A DNA stretch of 64,000 bases from Flavilitoribacter nigricans DSM 23189 = NBRC 102662 (GTDB lineage Bacteria > Bacteroidota > Bacteroidia > Chitinophagales > Saprospiraceae), in assembly GCF_002646595.1 (NCBI RefSeq), contig NZ_PDUD01000018.1, positions 124,001 to 188,000 of the forward strand, read 5' to 3'. Every line of letters starts with the position of its first letter. Position 1 is the first letter of the stretch. Under the pieces are notes generated by a model, which worked only from the letters and a program-made list of their open reading frames with translations, was not told the origin of the DNA and did not search any database. This document shows positions 27,401 to 37,200 of this stretch, piece by piece. Position numbers and translations under genes: made by a program.

Positions 27401-27800
27401 CTTCATTGAAATCGTCCTGCCAGGTATTCTGATCGCTCAGCTCGGTCGCTAATTTTTCCAGGTGCAGGGCCCGGGTATCTTCCAGACTCTGCAGGCGCAG
27501 TTCGTCGACCATCCAGTCGCGGTGCGCCCGGATATCGATATCTGAACTTTTTCGGCGATTGGTTTCCGCTACGTACGCAATTCCCTGATTGTCAAAGGTT
27601 ATTGCGACTGCGTTACGCAATAACGGCCCCGGAGCCCAGAGTTTGAGGGCCAAACCTTCCGGTAAAGTGGCCGACACCTGGTTAGCTTCCTCAAAATCAG
27701 CCGGTTCCGCGTGGACGGTTTCCGGTGCGATCTTGTCTTCTTTGCAGGCCGTCAGGACCAATAAGAGTGCAAAAAATAACTTCGATAGTTGGTTCATCAT
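24435..27800 (-). CDS. PVC-type propeller / HEAT-repeat / cytochrome c lipoprotein
   Basis: A 1121-residue lipoprotein. The start at 27800 gives MMNQLSKLFFALLLVLTAC, a good lipobox; the ATG at 27818 would add six polar residues. Residues 35-450 are a propeller of the 'membrane-bound dehydrogenase' type with calcium-loop-like stretches (DFNEDGIHD, DSDGDGRAD, DTDQDGVAD). Residues about 470-960 are HEAT-like helical repeats (VRAQTAKVMGEVG; RRVQFFAAEALGKIG; VRLGAIMALRTL). The last 120 residues are a cytochrome c with CVRCH and a Met ligand in EMLPSGMFNM. It likely oxidises a carbohydrate and delivers electrons outward from the outer leaflet. This architecture is best known from Planctomycetota and Verrucomicrobiota. 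Confidence 0.9.
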   Translation of the reverse strand: MMNQLSKLFFALLLVLTACKEDKIAPETVHAEPADFEEANQVSATLPEGLALKLWAPGPLLRNAVAITFDNQGIAYVAETNRRKSSDIDIRAHRDWMVDELRLQSLEDTRALHLEKLATELSDQNTWQDDFNEDGIHDYRDLEVQSEYIRRVWDSDGDGRADMSQIYAEGFNDMLTGVAAGILNYDDNVYLTAAPDVWKLRDTDQDGVADQREKISHGYGIHIAYAGHDMSGLTMGVDGKIYWSIGDIGVNVVGPDGKRWAYPNEGAVMRCNPDGSDFEVFAHGLRNPQELAFDNFGNLISVDNDGDHQGEHERYVHIVEGSDSGWRINWQFGKYDNPNESYKVWMDEQLSVPHFSGQAAYITPPLALAYDGPAGLAFNPGTALESKWNDFFFSSHFTASSARSKIIGFKIKPKGASFEIVEEQDVVGGIVPTGITFGADGALYINDWKDSYDKKPTGRIWQMDIVKERSPERIETQQLLQSGVGNHSVAELAELLAHSDQRVRMAAQFELVRRNEPDPLIATAKTGPNLFGRLHGIWGVGQYARLNQNMDVAVSIQSLLDDPEAEVRAQTAKVMGEVGFKSAMIPLISRLQDPSRRVQFFAAEALGKIGDNAAFDPLVDLLVTVEESETHLRHGIAHALSRLNQPAALGQLASHSSRQVRLGAIMALRTLRDPAVTTFLQDTDPLVLAEAARAINDDLSIPEALPILAQTLATTNSTNEIFLRRAINANLRVADAASARRLADYARSARAPEAMRADALWALGYWSDPPLLDRVDGRYRELSGHQLSDGQAALKTTFDQLLDQSNAALQAAAITAAGRLAYKQGEARIFTFFKNKGAKLDVRAAALNALAALKSENLATALDIALVDKNMDLRTNAQDLLSEVELPEAELVGKYEKILNNNTVPEKQRALASLSKMSTSEAEALLEKWWDRFSQGAIDPSLQFDVLAAIDNSSFDALKAKSKEYEASIDSTDVFALYSATMYGGDERMGRRIFFRNETAQCVRCHVVNEGGGAVGPELTHIASQLDRKDLLLALVAPNDRIAPGYGTILLKLKDGKEVAGILEEETESALKVKVGNDPVRNIAKSEIQEREMLPSGMFNMADILDKNQIRDVMAFLVTLK

Positions 27801-27958
27801 CTTGAAATTTCTTCCCATTTTTGGATAGGGGAGTAGCCTCCGTAAAATTAATAAATCACCCCAGGGGGCTTACTTCTTGTGTTGTGGTTTCAGCTAAATT
27901 CTAAATAAAACAATTTGTTTTTTGTTTAATTCGGCGTACATTTTCTTGCAACTCAATA

Positions 27959-27975
27959 ATTATGTTAAGTAGAAT
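27959..27975 (+). repeat. 17-bp direct repeat, copy A
   Basis: ATTATGTTAAGTAGAAT, identical to copy B at 28310. The copies are 351 bp apart, and the flanks show no convincing similarity. Confidence 0.7.
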
Positions 27976-28309
27976 CCTGTTCTAAAATAAACTGAACATG
28001 GAGCGGAATAGGGCACCTGATTTTGGCTAAGATAGAATGGATCGGGAATATTTCCTCATGCCGGAGGCAGGATGAAGTGTTTTTATTTTTTGCCGAAAAA
28101 GTATAGTTCCGGCCGTATTGCGGCGAATTTGGAAAATTTGTGCGGACTAAGTGCTTTGAATTAAAATAGGCCATTGCTCATAGATAATCTAGTTCCTTGA
28201 CTGTGTAGCGAATCAATAGCCCTTACTTAGCCTTCTTTATTCTGCTGTATTTGCCGTCATACCGGGCCACTACCCGTATTTTCTGCTGTATTTGATTCCT
28301 ATAATATAT

Positions 28310-28326
28310 ATTATGTTAAGTAGAAT
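28310..28326 (+). repeat. 17-bp direct repeat, copy B
   Basis: Second copy of ATTATGTTAAGTAGAAT. It overlaps the right half of the ATAATATATATTAT palindrome. Confidence 0.7.
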
Positions 28327-28650
28327 AGTGAAAAATGCCAAATAAGCCCCTTTTGGGCATTTCTGAAGAAAATTCGTAGTTCTGGAGAAGTTTTGAAAAG
28401 AATGAAATTCCATAAGCCCTTGTTTCGAAAAAGTTCTACCAGTAATACTGGATGAAAATTCCTGCGGAAAAAATCACCATCCCCTACCCTGGGTAAAATC
28501 GCTCCAGACTCCTCCGGGTGTGCCATCCGGAGATTTCCAGCTTATTGCTTTTAAAAACTGAAAATAAGATTAATGCCTTCATTTAGAACGCAAAACGGTC
28601 GCGAACTCAATATATTATGAAATAATAAATGTAAAAAACACATTTAAAAC

Positions 28651-28681
28651 TTTGGGGCTTTGACTTATTTAAATATTTTTG
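28651..28681 (+). promoter_or_regulatory. predicted Bacteroidota promoter of susC-susD
   Basis: TTTG at 28651-28654, a 19-bp spacer, then TATTTTTG at 28674-28681. This matches the Bacteroidota sigma-ABfr consensus (TTTG, about 19 bp, TAnnTTTG) exactly. Transcription would start near 28688, leaving a leader of about 100 nt before the susC ATG. Confidence 0.7.
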
Positions 28682-28790
28682 TAGAAAGCTAGATATTAGA
28701 ATAAAATTTTGTGGTTCGAACGAATCCAAATTATTATTTTTAATAGTAGTGACCTCTGTATTTATAGTGTTTATTCACTAAATCAAGGAT

Positions 28791-31742
28791 ATGAATAAAG
28801 CAAAACAATCCAAGCCATTGTCAGGCAGGGCTACGGCAACTGCATTCCGACACCTTCTCCTGACACCTCTACTCCTCCTGTTGCTGAGTTCTGCTCTCCT
28901 TTCCCAAACTCGCGTTATTACAGGAACCGTACAATCAGACGAAGAAAACATCCCCCTGGTCGGAGTTAGTATCCAGGTCAAGGGGACCTCTACCGGAACC
29001 ATTACCGACATTGATGGAAAATACCAGCTGGAAGCTGCGAACGATGATGTTCTTGTGTTTTCCTATATCGGTTATCAGAACCTGGAAGAAACGGTTGGTG
29101 AACGTTCCCAGGTCGATGTCAGCCTGCTGTCCGCATCAGAGCTACTGGATGAAGTAGTGGTTATCGGTTACGGTACGGCCGAAAGAAAGGAGATCACCAA
29201 CTCAGTGGCCAGTGTAGATGCCAAAGATTTCAACAAGGGTAATGTGAACGACCCGGCGCAGCTGCTCCAGGGTAAAGTAGCGGGACTTTCCATTGCCAAA
29301 CCGGGCGGTGACCCGAATGCCGGATTCAACATCCGTCTTCGCGGTTTGTCCACTTTTGGTGCCAATTCCCAGCCGTTGATCGTTATTGACGGTGTGCTGG
29401 GTGGTTCGCTGCAGACCATCGATCCGAATGACATTGAATCGATCGAAGTGTTGAAGGACGGCTCCGCTGCCGCCATCTACGGTACCCGTGGCGCTTCCGG
29501 GGTGATCATTGTAACGACCAAAAGAGCCAAGGTCGGCGATGGCGCCCGTATTGACTTCAACTCCTATGTCGCTACGGAAAACGTCGCCAAATTTGTCCAG
29601 AACTCTACCCCGCAACAATATCTCGAAGCCGGTGGCGTGGACAATGGTAGCGAAACCAACTGGCTGGACATGCTGACCCGCAACGGGCTAACGCAGGTTT
29701 ATAACCTCTCCGCCTACAACAGTATCGGCAGTGGCAATTACCGCGTTTCCGTAAACTACCGGGATGTAAACGGTGTGGCGCTCAACAGTGGTTTTGACCA
29801 GATCAACGGTCGGTTGAGCCTGACCCAGCGGGCCATGAATGACAAACTGAGATTGTCTTTCGATCTGGGTGTGACCAAACGTAACTCGCAATTCACGCCT
29901 TACGAAACGCTGCGGTTTGCCATTATTGCGGACCCCACGGCTCCCATCTACAATAACAACAATCCGGACGACGGCTATTGGGAACCCAATACCCCTGAAT
30001 ACCATAACCCCTACGCTATTTCCCAGGAAGTAACCGACCAGGGGATCTTTAAGACCTTACTCGGGAATATCCGGGTCGATTATGAATTATTCAACGGATT
30101 GAGCCTGGGAGCATTTTACTCCCATCAGTACGCCAATGACCTGCGGTCTCAGTACTTCAGTTCCAAAACCAGGTTTACCTCTGCTTCCGGGCAGCGGGGC
30201 CGGGCGAATAAATTCACCGAAGATCGGAAGAATGAGTTGTTTGAATTTACCGGTACGTTCAAGCGGAATTTCGGCAAACTCAGCCTGAACGCAGTAGCCG
30301 GCTATTCCTGGCAGGAGTTCTTATTTGAGAACTTCAATGCCTTTAACACCAACTTCATTACGGATGATCTGCTGTTCAATGCCCTCGAACTGGGGCTCGG
30401 TACCGCCGTTGGCAGTGACGCTACGGCCGGTATGAACAGTCAGAAAGAAGAATCCCGGCTAATTTCTTTCTTCGGTCGGACGATATTCAACTTTGATAAT
30501 AAGTATTTCCTTTCCCTGGCATTACGGCGGGAAGGATCTTCCAAGTTCGGACCAAACAACCGCTGGGGTAATTTCTACTCCATCAGTGGTGGTGTCGACC
30601 TGGTGCAGGCCGCCAATGTCCCGATGGACGTGTTGAAGCTACGCGTGGGTTACGGTGTTACCGGCAACCTGCCGAATCAGAATTACGAATATCGGACGCG
30701 TCTTTCCCGCGGTTCCCGGACTTTCTTCAACAGTCAGCGCTATCTGCAGGGGGTAAACTTCGCTTCCAACCCGAACCCCAACCTGAAATGGGAACAGAAA
30801 GCAGAAACCAATATTGGTCTGGATTTCGGTTTCATGGATAACCGGATCAATGGTGCTATCGATTACTACGTTCGGAATACCACGGATGTACTGCAGTCGA
30901 TCAGTGTACCGGTACCACCGAACTTCTTCCCCTCTACCCTACTCAATATTGGTGAGCTGAAGAGTAACGGTCTGGAGGTTACGCTGAACTACGCAGCGAT
31001 CCAGGGGCCAAGCTTTAGTTACAATACCGGACTGGTATTCTCCACCTTCAACACCGAACTGGTTACGCTCGACGGCGAAAGAGAGCAGATCTTTATCGGG
31101 AACCTGGGCCCTCCGGGCCTGAACGGTATCAACGTGATCCGGGTAGCTGAAGGCCAGCCGATCGGCGATATCATGGCTCCGCTCTACGAAGGACTCAACG
31201 ATGACGGCCAACGGATCATTACCGATCAGAACGGTGACGGAACGATCAGTCAGGAAGATGATGCCGTTGTGGTGGGTAACGGTCTGCCGGACTTTGAACT
31301 ATCCTGGAACAACTCGGTACAATTCGGCAACTTCGATCTGAGTGCCGTGATCCGGGGTGCATTCGGCCACAGTCTGGTAAACATCAACCGTGCCTATTAC
31401 GAATCACCGGCTGCTGCGAATAATTACAACCCGGTTCGGACCAAATACTACCTGCCCGAACTCACTGAATCCGAAAACTGGAACAGCTACTACGTAGAAG
31501 AAGCTGATTTTGTGAAGCTGGATAACATCACGCTCGGTTATAATCTGAACTTTTCCAACGCCAGTGTGCGGAGTCTACGCTTCTATGCCTCAGCTCAAAA
31601 CCTTTTTGTGATCACTGGATATACCGGAGTGGATCCCGAAGTTCATTACAGCTACGGATCTGTACTTGCGCCCGGAGTGGATGACCGGAACTCCTATTTC
31701 AGGACCCGGACCTTCACTTTTGGTATTAACCTGGGGCTTTAA
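28791..31742 (+). CDS. SusC/RagA-type TonB-dependent outer membrane receptor
   Basis: A 983-residue outer-membrane transporter for oligosaccharide import. Residues 1-40 are a signal region. Residues 40-125 form the carboxypeptidase-regulatory-like beta domain (ITGTVQSDEENIPLVGVSIQVKGTSTGT). Next is the TonB-box-like DEVVVIGYG, then the plug (LLQGKVAGLSI, IRLRGLSTFGANSQPLIVIDG, GSAAAIYGTRGASGVIIVTTK) and the 22-strand barrel ending FTFGINLGL. It is full length. susD starts 17 bp later. No hybrid sensor or anti-sigma gene is adjacent, so control may lie in the long upstream region. Confidence 0.96.
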   Translation: MNKAKQSKPLSGRATATAFRHLLLTPLLLLLLSSALLSQTRVITGTVQSDEENIPLVGVSIQVKGTSTGTITDIDGKYQLEAANDDVLVFSYIGYQNLEETVGERSQVDVSLLSASELLDEVVVIGYGTAERKEITNSVASVDAKDFNKGNVNDPAQLLQGKVAGLSIAKPGGDPNAGFNIRLRGLSTFGANSQPLIVIDGVLGGSLQTIDPNDIESIEVLKDGSAAAIYGTRGASGVIIVTTKRAKVGDGARIDFNSYVATENVAKFVQNSTPQQYLEAGGVDNGSETNWLDMLTRNGLTQVYNLSAYNSIGSGNYRVSVNYRDVNGVALNSGFDQINGRLSLTQRAMNDKLRLSFDLGVTKRNSQFTPYETLRFAIIADPTAPIYNNNNPDDGYWEPNTPEYHNPYAISQEVTDQGIFKTLLGNIRVDYELFNGLSLGAFYSHQYANDLRSQYFSSKTRFTSASGQRGRANKFTEDRKNELFEFTGTFKRNFGKLSLNAVAGYSWQEFLFENFNAFNTNFITDDLLFNALELGLGTAVGSDATAGMNSQKEESRLISFFGRTIFNFDNKYFLSLALRREGSSKFGPNNRWGNFYSISGGVDLVQAANVPMDVLKLRVGYGVTGNLPNQNYEYRTRLSRGSRTFFNSQRYLQGVNFASNPNPNLKWEQKAETNIGLDFGFMDNRINGAIDYYVRNTTDVLQSISVPVPPNFFPSTLLNIGELKSNGLEVTLNYAAIQGPSFSYNTGLVFSTFNTELVTLDGEREQIFIGNLGPPGLNGINVIRVAEGQPIGDIMAPLYEGLNDDGQRIITDQNGDGTISQEDDAVVVGNGLPDFELSWNNSVQFGNFDLSAVIRGAFGHSLVNINRAYYESPAAANNYNPVRTKYYLPELTESENWNSYYVEEADFVKLDNITLGYNLNFSNASVRSLRFYASAQNLFVITGYTGVDPEVHYSYGSVLAPGVDDRNSYFRTRTFTFGINLGL

Positions 31743-31759
31743 CCTTTAAAGAATTGGAA

Positions 31760-33292
31760 ATGAAGCATTTAATAAAATTTAAAACCGGTGCATCTGTCTT
31801 CCTGCTTTTGAGCTTCGTCGCCTGTACGGATCTCGATACAGAGATTTACAGTGATTTGACACCGAATACGGAATATACTACGACGGATAACCTGCTGGCT
31901 GCTATCCTTACGGCCTACGGTCCGCTCAGCAATAGCTACGGTAATAACGGACTCTTTGAGGTCCAGGAATTGTCCACGGAAACGAGCGCGGCTCCCGCCA
32001 AGTTCGGCCCCTGGGACGATGGAGGGATCTGGGCCCGTCTGCACCGCCACGAATGGGAAAACAACGCCTGGTTCATCAACAACACCTGGAACATGTGTTT
32101 CAGCGGTATCTCCACCTGCAATCGCCTGATCGAAGAGTTCCAGGCTACCAGTGGTGATGTGACCGCTGCGGTAAATGAATTGCGCGGCGTACGTGCCCTT
32201 TACCTTTTCACGGCCATGGATCTGTGGGGCGGAGTACCCCTGGTGACGACGTTCAAAACGGCGGAGGCGAATCCCTCACGGGCTTCCCGTACGGAGGTGT
32301 ACAATTACATTGAGAGTGAATTACTGGATATCATTCCTTCGCTTCCGGATAATCCGAAAGGGGAAAACTACGGTAGGATCAACAAGTGGGCGGCCATGGC
32401 CCTGCTGGCCAGAATGTATCTGAATGCGGAAGTCTACACGGGTACTCCCCAGTGGCAGAAAGCTGCTGACATGGCCCAGATGGTCATTGACGGCGGTCAG
32501 TTCTCGCTGCAGACGGATTATCTGGACAATTACATCACCCGCAATGAGAGCTCCGTGGAAAACATCCTGGTGGTCAGCCACTCTGCTTCCAGCGGCGGTG
32601 CATTCAATATGCATATGCGTACCCTGCACCCGCTGAGTAAGGAGACCTACGGCTTTACGACCGGTCCGTGGAATGGATACACCGCCCTTGAGGAGTTCTA
32701 TAACTCTTTCGAAGAGGACGATAAGCGACGGGATATCTTTATTACCGGACAACAGTATACCCTTAGCGGAGAACCGATCCAGGATCCGAACGGGGCCATC
32801 GAGATTGACTCCAAAGGTAATCCCGATCCCGACGGAACGCCACTGATCTTCACGCCCTATATCAACGAATTGACGCCGAAGGCTTTCAGCCAGTCCGGAG
32901 CCCGGATCGGGAAATACGAATTTGCGACCGGCCTCGACCTGGCCATGGATAATGACTTTCCGGTATTGCGTTACGGTGAAGTCCTCCTGGTGCGCGCCGA
33001 AGCCCTCTGGAGGATGGATAACGGCAACCGGGAAGCGGTGGAACTGATCCGCCAGATCCGGGAAAGAGCCGGTCTGGAGCAGATCGATCCGTTGACGGAA
33101 GATGCCCTCTACAACGAGATCCAAAGAGAACTGGCTTTCGAAGCCCAGGCCAGAACGGTCATGATTCGGTACGATCGCTTCAATAATACCTGGTGGGAAA
33201 AAACGATTACGGACCCGAACAAGAACCTGTTCCCGATTCCAACGGCACAGTTGAACGGCAATCCCAATCTTACTCAGAACCCGGGATATTAA
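31760..33292 (+). CDS. SusD/RagB-type glycan-binding lipoprotein
   Basis: A 510-residue outer-membrane lipoprotein that caps the SusC channel and binds glycan. The start is the ATG at 31760, giving MKHLIKFKTG...FVACTD with lipidated Cys. The SusD core is visible: NNTWNMCFSGISTCNRLIEEFQ, ELRGVRALYLFTAMDLWGGVPLVT, WAAMALLARMYLNAEVY, and the final RYGEVLLVRAEALWRMDNG...LIRQIRERAGL and ELAFEAQARTVMIRYDRF. It ends in a strong hairpin terminator. The pair is expected to form a complex with the preceding receptor. Confidence 0.96.
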   Translation: MKHLIKFKTGASVFLLLSFVACTDLDTEIYSDLTPNTEYTTTDNLLAAILTAYGPLSNSYGNNGLFEVQELSTETSAAPAKFGPWDDGGIWARLHRHEWENNAWFINNTWNMCFSGISTCNRLIEEFQATSGDVTAAVNELRGVRALYLFTAMDLWGGVPLVTTFKTAEANPSRASRTEVYNYIESELLDIIPSLPDNPKGENYGRINKWAAMALLARMYLNAEVYTGTPQWQKAADMAQMVIDGGQFSLQTDYLDNYITRNESSVENILVVSHSASSGGAFNMHMRTLHPLSKETYGFTTGPWNGYTALEEFYNSFEEDDKRRDIFITGQQYTLSGEPIQDPNGAIEIDSKGNPDPDGTPLIFTPYINELTPKAFSQSGARIGKYEFATGLDLAMDNDFPVLRYGEVLLVRAEALWRMDNGNREAVELIRQIRERAGLEQIDPLTEDALYNEIQRELAFEAQARTVMIRYDRFNNTWWEKTITDPNKNLFPIPTAQLNGNPNLTQNPGY

Positions 33293-33302
33293 TGGATAAA
33301 TG

Positions 33303-33331
33303 CGCAGGGTGGCACTGGACGCCACCCTGCG
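33303..33331 (+). terminator. terminator hairpin after susD
   Basis: An 11-bp perfect stem (CGCAGGGTGGC / GCCACCCTGCG) with a 7-base loop, followed by a T-rich run. It ends the susC-susD unit. Confidence 0.85.
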
Positions 33332-33624
33332 TTTGATCTTTTGGACTTTCTCCTGTTAATGGCGCCGGCGGACTATCGGCAAAGGATACCTTTTCCGAGC
33401 GCACTGGCTTCGACCACTCCTACTACCCTACATTCATCGGGATCGATTCGGATCGAACCCGAAACTACGCTTATCCATTTCGAAGCCTTCCATACCCCAT
33501 TACGGGAAGACCGGTCAGATCAAACTACTCAAAATGGGAGCGTCCCCTACCCTTTTCAATATGATCTGGTTTCCCGGTCGACCGCTAACCCCGGCTATAG
33601 AACAGGTAACTAAGTAAAACTGAT
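33332..33624. other. intergenic region with open frames of doubtful meaning
   Basis: About 290 bp between the susD terminator and the next lipoprotein gene. Two overlapping + frames stay open for 70-90 codons (one from 33341 to 33613), but neither has a ribosome site, signal or known motif. It may be a decayed gene remnant or a promoter region; I cannot choose. Confidence 0.35.
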
Positions 33625-34221
33625 ATGGACACGTACCGAGAGGCTATTGTTGCCGGTCTGTTAATACTTGTAATGATCTTCATCGGGTGTGACTCGCCGG
33701 AACGGCGATACAAGCGACTGGAAAAGAAAGAACTAGCCAGGAATGAGCGCTTTGATGATCTGTTCTTTGGCATTCGTTTTGGCATGAGCAATCAGGAGTT
33801 TCGTGACCACTGTTACGAGATGAACCTCCAGGGGAAATTCAAACAGGGCGGACAACGCAATCTCATTTGGGTAGAATGTAAGCTACCCGAAGAAATGGAC
33901 TATCCGGCAGCGATTAATTTTTATCCGGAGTTTACGAACGATACCATCACCGGAATGAATGCTTCCGTATATTACGACAATGCCGTCTTTAGGGATGGTA
34001 TTTTTGAAACGGACAGCCTCCTCCTGGACGTCCTGGCCCTGTCGGATAAATGGTACGGTGCCGGACATACGCGGATTGAGAGCCCGGTCTTTTACAAGGA
34101 GGATATCTACGTAAAGATCCGGGGAAACCGGCGCATCACTATTTATCCGGATATTAGCGGTCAGATGATCAACCTCTGGTATCAGGATCTGAAATCAAGA
34201 AAGCCTAATGAAGATGAGTAG
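33625..34221 (+). CDS. small lipoprotein, function unknown
   Basis: A 198-residue protein with an N-terminal hydrophobic segment and lipidation candidate Cys22 (FIGCDS). A charged helix follows (RRYKRLEKKELARNERFDDL), then a compact mixed domain with FGMSNQEFRDHCYEMN near residue 52 and FYPEFTNDTITGMNASVYYDN near residue 98. No known family is recognised. The stop codon overlaps the next gene by 14 bp, which implies co-translation with the two giant FG-GAP lipoproteins and a shared role at the cell surface. Confidence 0.75.
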   Translation: MDTYREAIVAGLLILVMIFIGCDSPERRYKRLEKKELARNERFDDLFFGIRFGMSNQEFRDHCYEMNLQGKFKQGGQRNLIWVECKLPEEMDYPAAINFYPEFTNDTITGMNASVYYDNAVFRDGIFETDSLLLDVLALSDKWYGAGHTRIESPVFYKEDIYVKIRGNRRITIYPDISGQMINLWYQDLKSRKPNEDE

Positions 34222-37200
34222 AACGTCTTGGCGGTTAGTGTGTTTTTTCGGTATGTTGTTATCTTCCTGCGGAACGAAAAGCCCGGAAGGTAATCCGGAT
34301 ACGCTTTTTACGCTAATGGGGGCAAAGACGACGGGAATTGACTTTGAAAATACCATTACCTACGATAAGGACTTCAATATTTATACTTACCGCAATTTTT
34401 ACAACGGAGGTGGTGTAGCGATCGGTGACATCAATAATGACAGCCTGCCCGACATTTACTTTACTTCCAATCAGGGGGCCAATCAACTCTATCTCAATAA
34501 AGGCGACTTCCGCTTTGAAAACATTACGGATCGCGCCGGGGTAGCCGGCACCCATGCCTGGTCGACCGGCGTGGTGATGGTGGACATTAACGGAGATGGT
34601 CTGTTGGATATCTATGTCTCCAATTCCGGAGATGTGGAGGGCGACGATAAACAAAATGAACTGTTCATCAACCAGGGCGATCTAACTTTTACCTCTGAAG
34701 CCGAAAGCTACGGACTGGCCGATGAGGGATTGACGACCCAAACCGCTTTTTTCGATTATGATCAGGACGGCGATCTCGATGCCTACGTTCTCAATAACTC
34801 CTTCCGCCCGATCAGTTCTTTCAACCTGAAAAACAACGAACGGGTGATCCGTGATCCAGTCAATGGAGATAAGTTATACGAAAACCGAGATGGACATTTT
34901 TACAATGTCAGTGATTCCGCCGGCATTTACGGCAGTATCATCGGCTTTGGGCTGGGTATTCTGACTTCGGATCTCAACGGCGACGGTTGGCTGGATATCT
35001 ACGTGTGTAATGACTTCTTTGAACGGGATTACATCTACATGAATAATCGGGACGGCACATTCAGCGAGCAACTCACCCAGCAGATGCGATCGACCAGCAT
35101 GGCCTCCATGGGCGTGGATATCGCCGATCTGAACGACGACGGATACCCCGAGGTATTCGTGACCGAAATGCTCCCGAAAGACGAAGCGAGACTCAAAACT
35201 TCCATGACCTTTGAGAATTGGGCCAAATACCGGTTCAACCACCGGTATGGCTACCACCATCAGTTCACCCGGAATATGCTCCATATTAACAGCGGTCCTT
35301 TTGATACCCTCCAGGATATCGCTTTTACCGAACAGGGCCGGCTGCGCGGAGTGGAAGCCAGCGATTGGAGTTGGGGTGCACTCCTGGCCGATCTTGACCT
35401 GGACGGTCACAAAGATCTCTACATTACCAATGGGGTTTATAAAGATATTCTCAACCAGGATTACCTCCGTTACATTTCGAGTGACGTCGTCATCGAGAGT
35501 GTTATCTCCGGGGAGGGCGTCAATTACCAGAAGCTTATTGACATCATACCGTCGCAACCCATCTCCAATGTTGCTTACGCCGGCAGTAAAGAGGTGCTGT
35601 TTACGGATAAAACCCGGGAATGGGGACTGGAAGTGCCCGGATTTTCGAACGGTGTAGCCTACGGTGATCTGGACAACGACGGGGATCTGGACCTGATCGT
35701 CAATAACGTAAACATGCCGGCTTTTGTGTACCAAAATCAAAGCCGGCAAATAGATCCCGAACGGTCCTATCTGAAGATCAAACTGCGGGGACCGGATAAA
35801 AACACCCAGGCTATTGGTGCCCGGGTATTGATCCGGCACCGGGGTGAAAGCCACTGGCTGGAACAGGTGACGGTTCGGGGATTTCAGTCTTCCGTCGACG
35901 ATGTACTGACCTATGGTTCCACCAGTACCGAGCCGATAGACAGTCTGGTGGTTTTCTGGCCGGACGGACGGGAAAAAGTCCTGACCCAGATGCCCCTAAA
36001 CCAGACTTTGTACCTCAACGCGGCCGATGGACCGGATACAATAGCTGATGACCGGGATGAATCTTGGACCGCACCTGACTTTGCCTTTCAGGATAGGACC
36101 ACTACCCTACCGGATTCGCTCCTGCATCGGGAAAATGAATTCAGTGATTTTGATCGCAACGGCATGTTATTCCATATGCTGTCAACGCAGGGACCGAAAA
36201 TAGCGGTTGCGGATATCAACGGCGACGGTCGGGAAGATCTATTTCTCTGCGGTGCAAAAGATGCGGCCGGAAAGCTTTACCTACAAAATGCCGACGGCAG
36301 ACTTTCCGCCCTGGCATCGGCCACTCTGGATGCCGATCGACGCTGTGAGGACGTAGATGCCCTGTTTTTCGATGCGGATAACGACGGCGACCAGGACCTT
36401 TACGTGGCTAGCGGTGGCAATGAATATGTATCCAGCTCATCGGCCCTCTCCGATCGGCTGTATCTCAACGACGGTCGCGGAAATTTCACTAAATCACCCC
36501 AGCTATTACCCGTTTCCCAATTCGAAAGTACTTCCAATGTCACTGCTGCCGATTTCGATAAAGATGGTGACATGGACCTGTTCGTAGGGATTCGACTCAA
36601 GGACCGGATGATCGGTATACCACAGAACGGCTACCTATTAGAAAATGACGGTCAGGGCGATTTTACGGAAGTTTCCAGTGAGATCGCCCCCGGACTACAG
36701 GAGATCGGCCTGATCACGGATGCCGCCTGGACCGATATCGATGGCGACGACTGGCCGGACCTTATCGTTGTGGGGGAATGGATGCAGGTTGAAATATTCC
36801 GGAACCAGAATGGGCAATTTTCCCGAATGACCGAAGCCGCCGGTCTGGACCAATACCGCGGCTGGTGGAATACCGTAGCCGTAGCGGATCTGGATGGCGA
36901 TGGGGACTCAGATCTGGTACTGGGCAATCACGGATTGAACAGCCGCTTCGAAGCATCTTCGGAAAAACCAGTGAGTTGTTACGTGAATGATTTTGACCAG
37001 AACGGAACGATCGAACAGGTGATCTGTACCTACAACGGAGCGGATGCCTATCCCTTAACGCTGCGGCACGATCTGACAACGCAAATGCCGGGATTAAAGA
37101 AGCAGTTCCTGAAATACGAGGATTACAAACTCAAAAAGATCGAGGATATCTTCTCAAAAGACCAGCTGGCCGGTGCCCTCGTCCACTCGGCAAATTTTCT

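Larger units (their letters stand above)
27801..28790. promoter_or_regulatory. long AT-rich regulatory intergenic region before susC
   Basis: Nearly 1 kb without a supported gene. It contains a 17-bp direct repeat (27959 and 28310), a 14-bp direct repeat (TTCTGCTGTATTTG at 28240 and 28281), a 14-bp palindrome (ATAATATATATTAT at 28301-28314) and a promoter at 28651-28681. Two short leftward frames inside it, ending near the repeats, are in different phases relative to the repeat and look non-coding. Confidence 0.6.

Noticed and set aside
27959-28326. Direct repeats as ends of a mobile element
   Set aside because: No transposase or terminal inverted repeats lie between the copies, and the segment is only about 350 bp.
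27965-28526. Two leftward short frames in the susC upstream region
   Set aside because: They end at the two copies of the 17-bp repeat in different frames and show no signal or motif, so they are taken as non-coding.
33341-33613. 90-residue frame after the susD terminator
   Set aside because: A second frame is equally open and neither has known motifs; kept only as an unresolved intergenic region.
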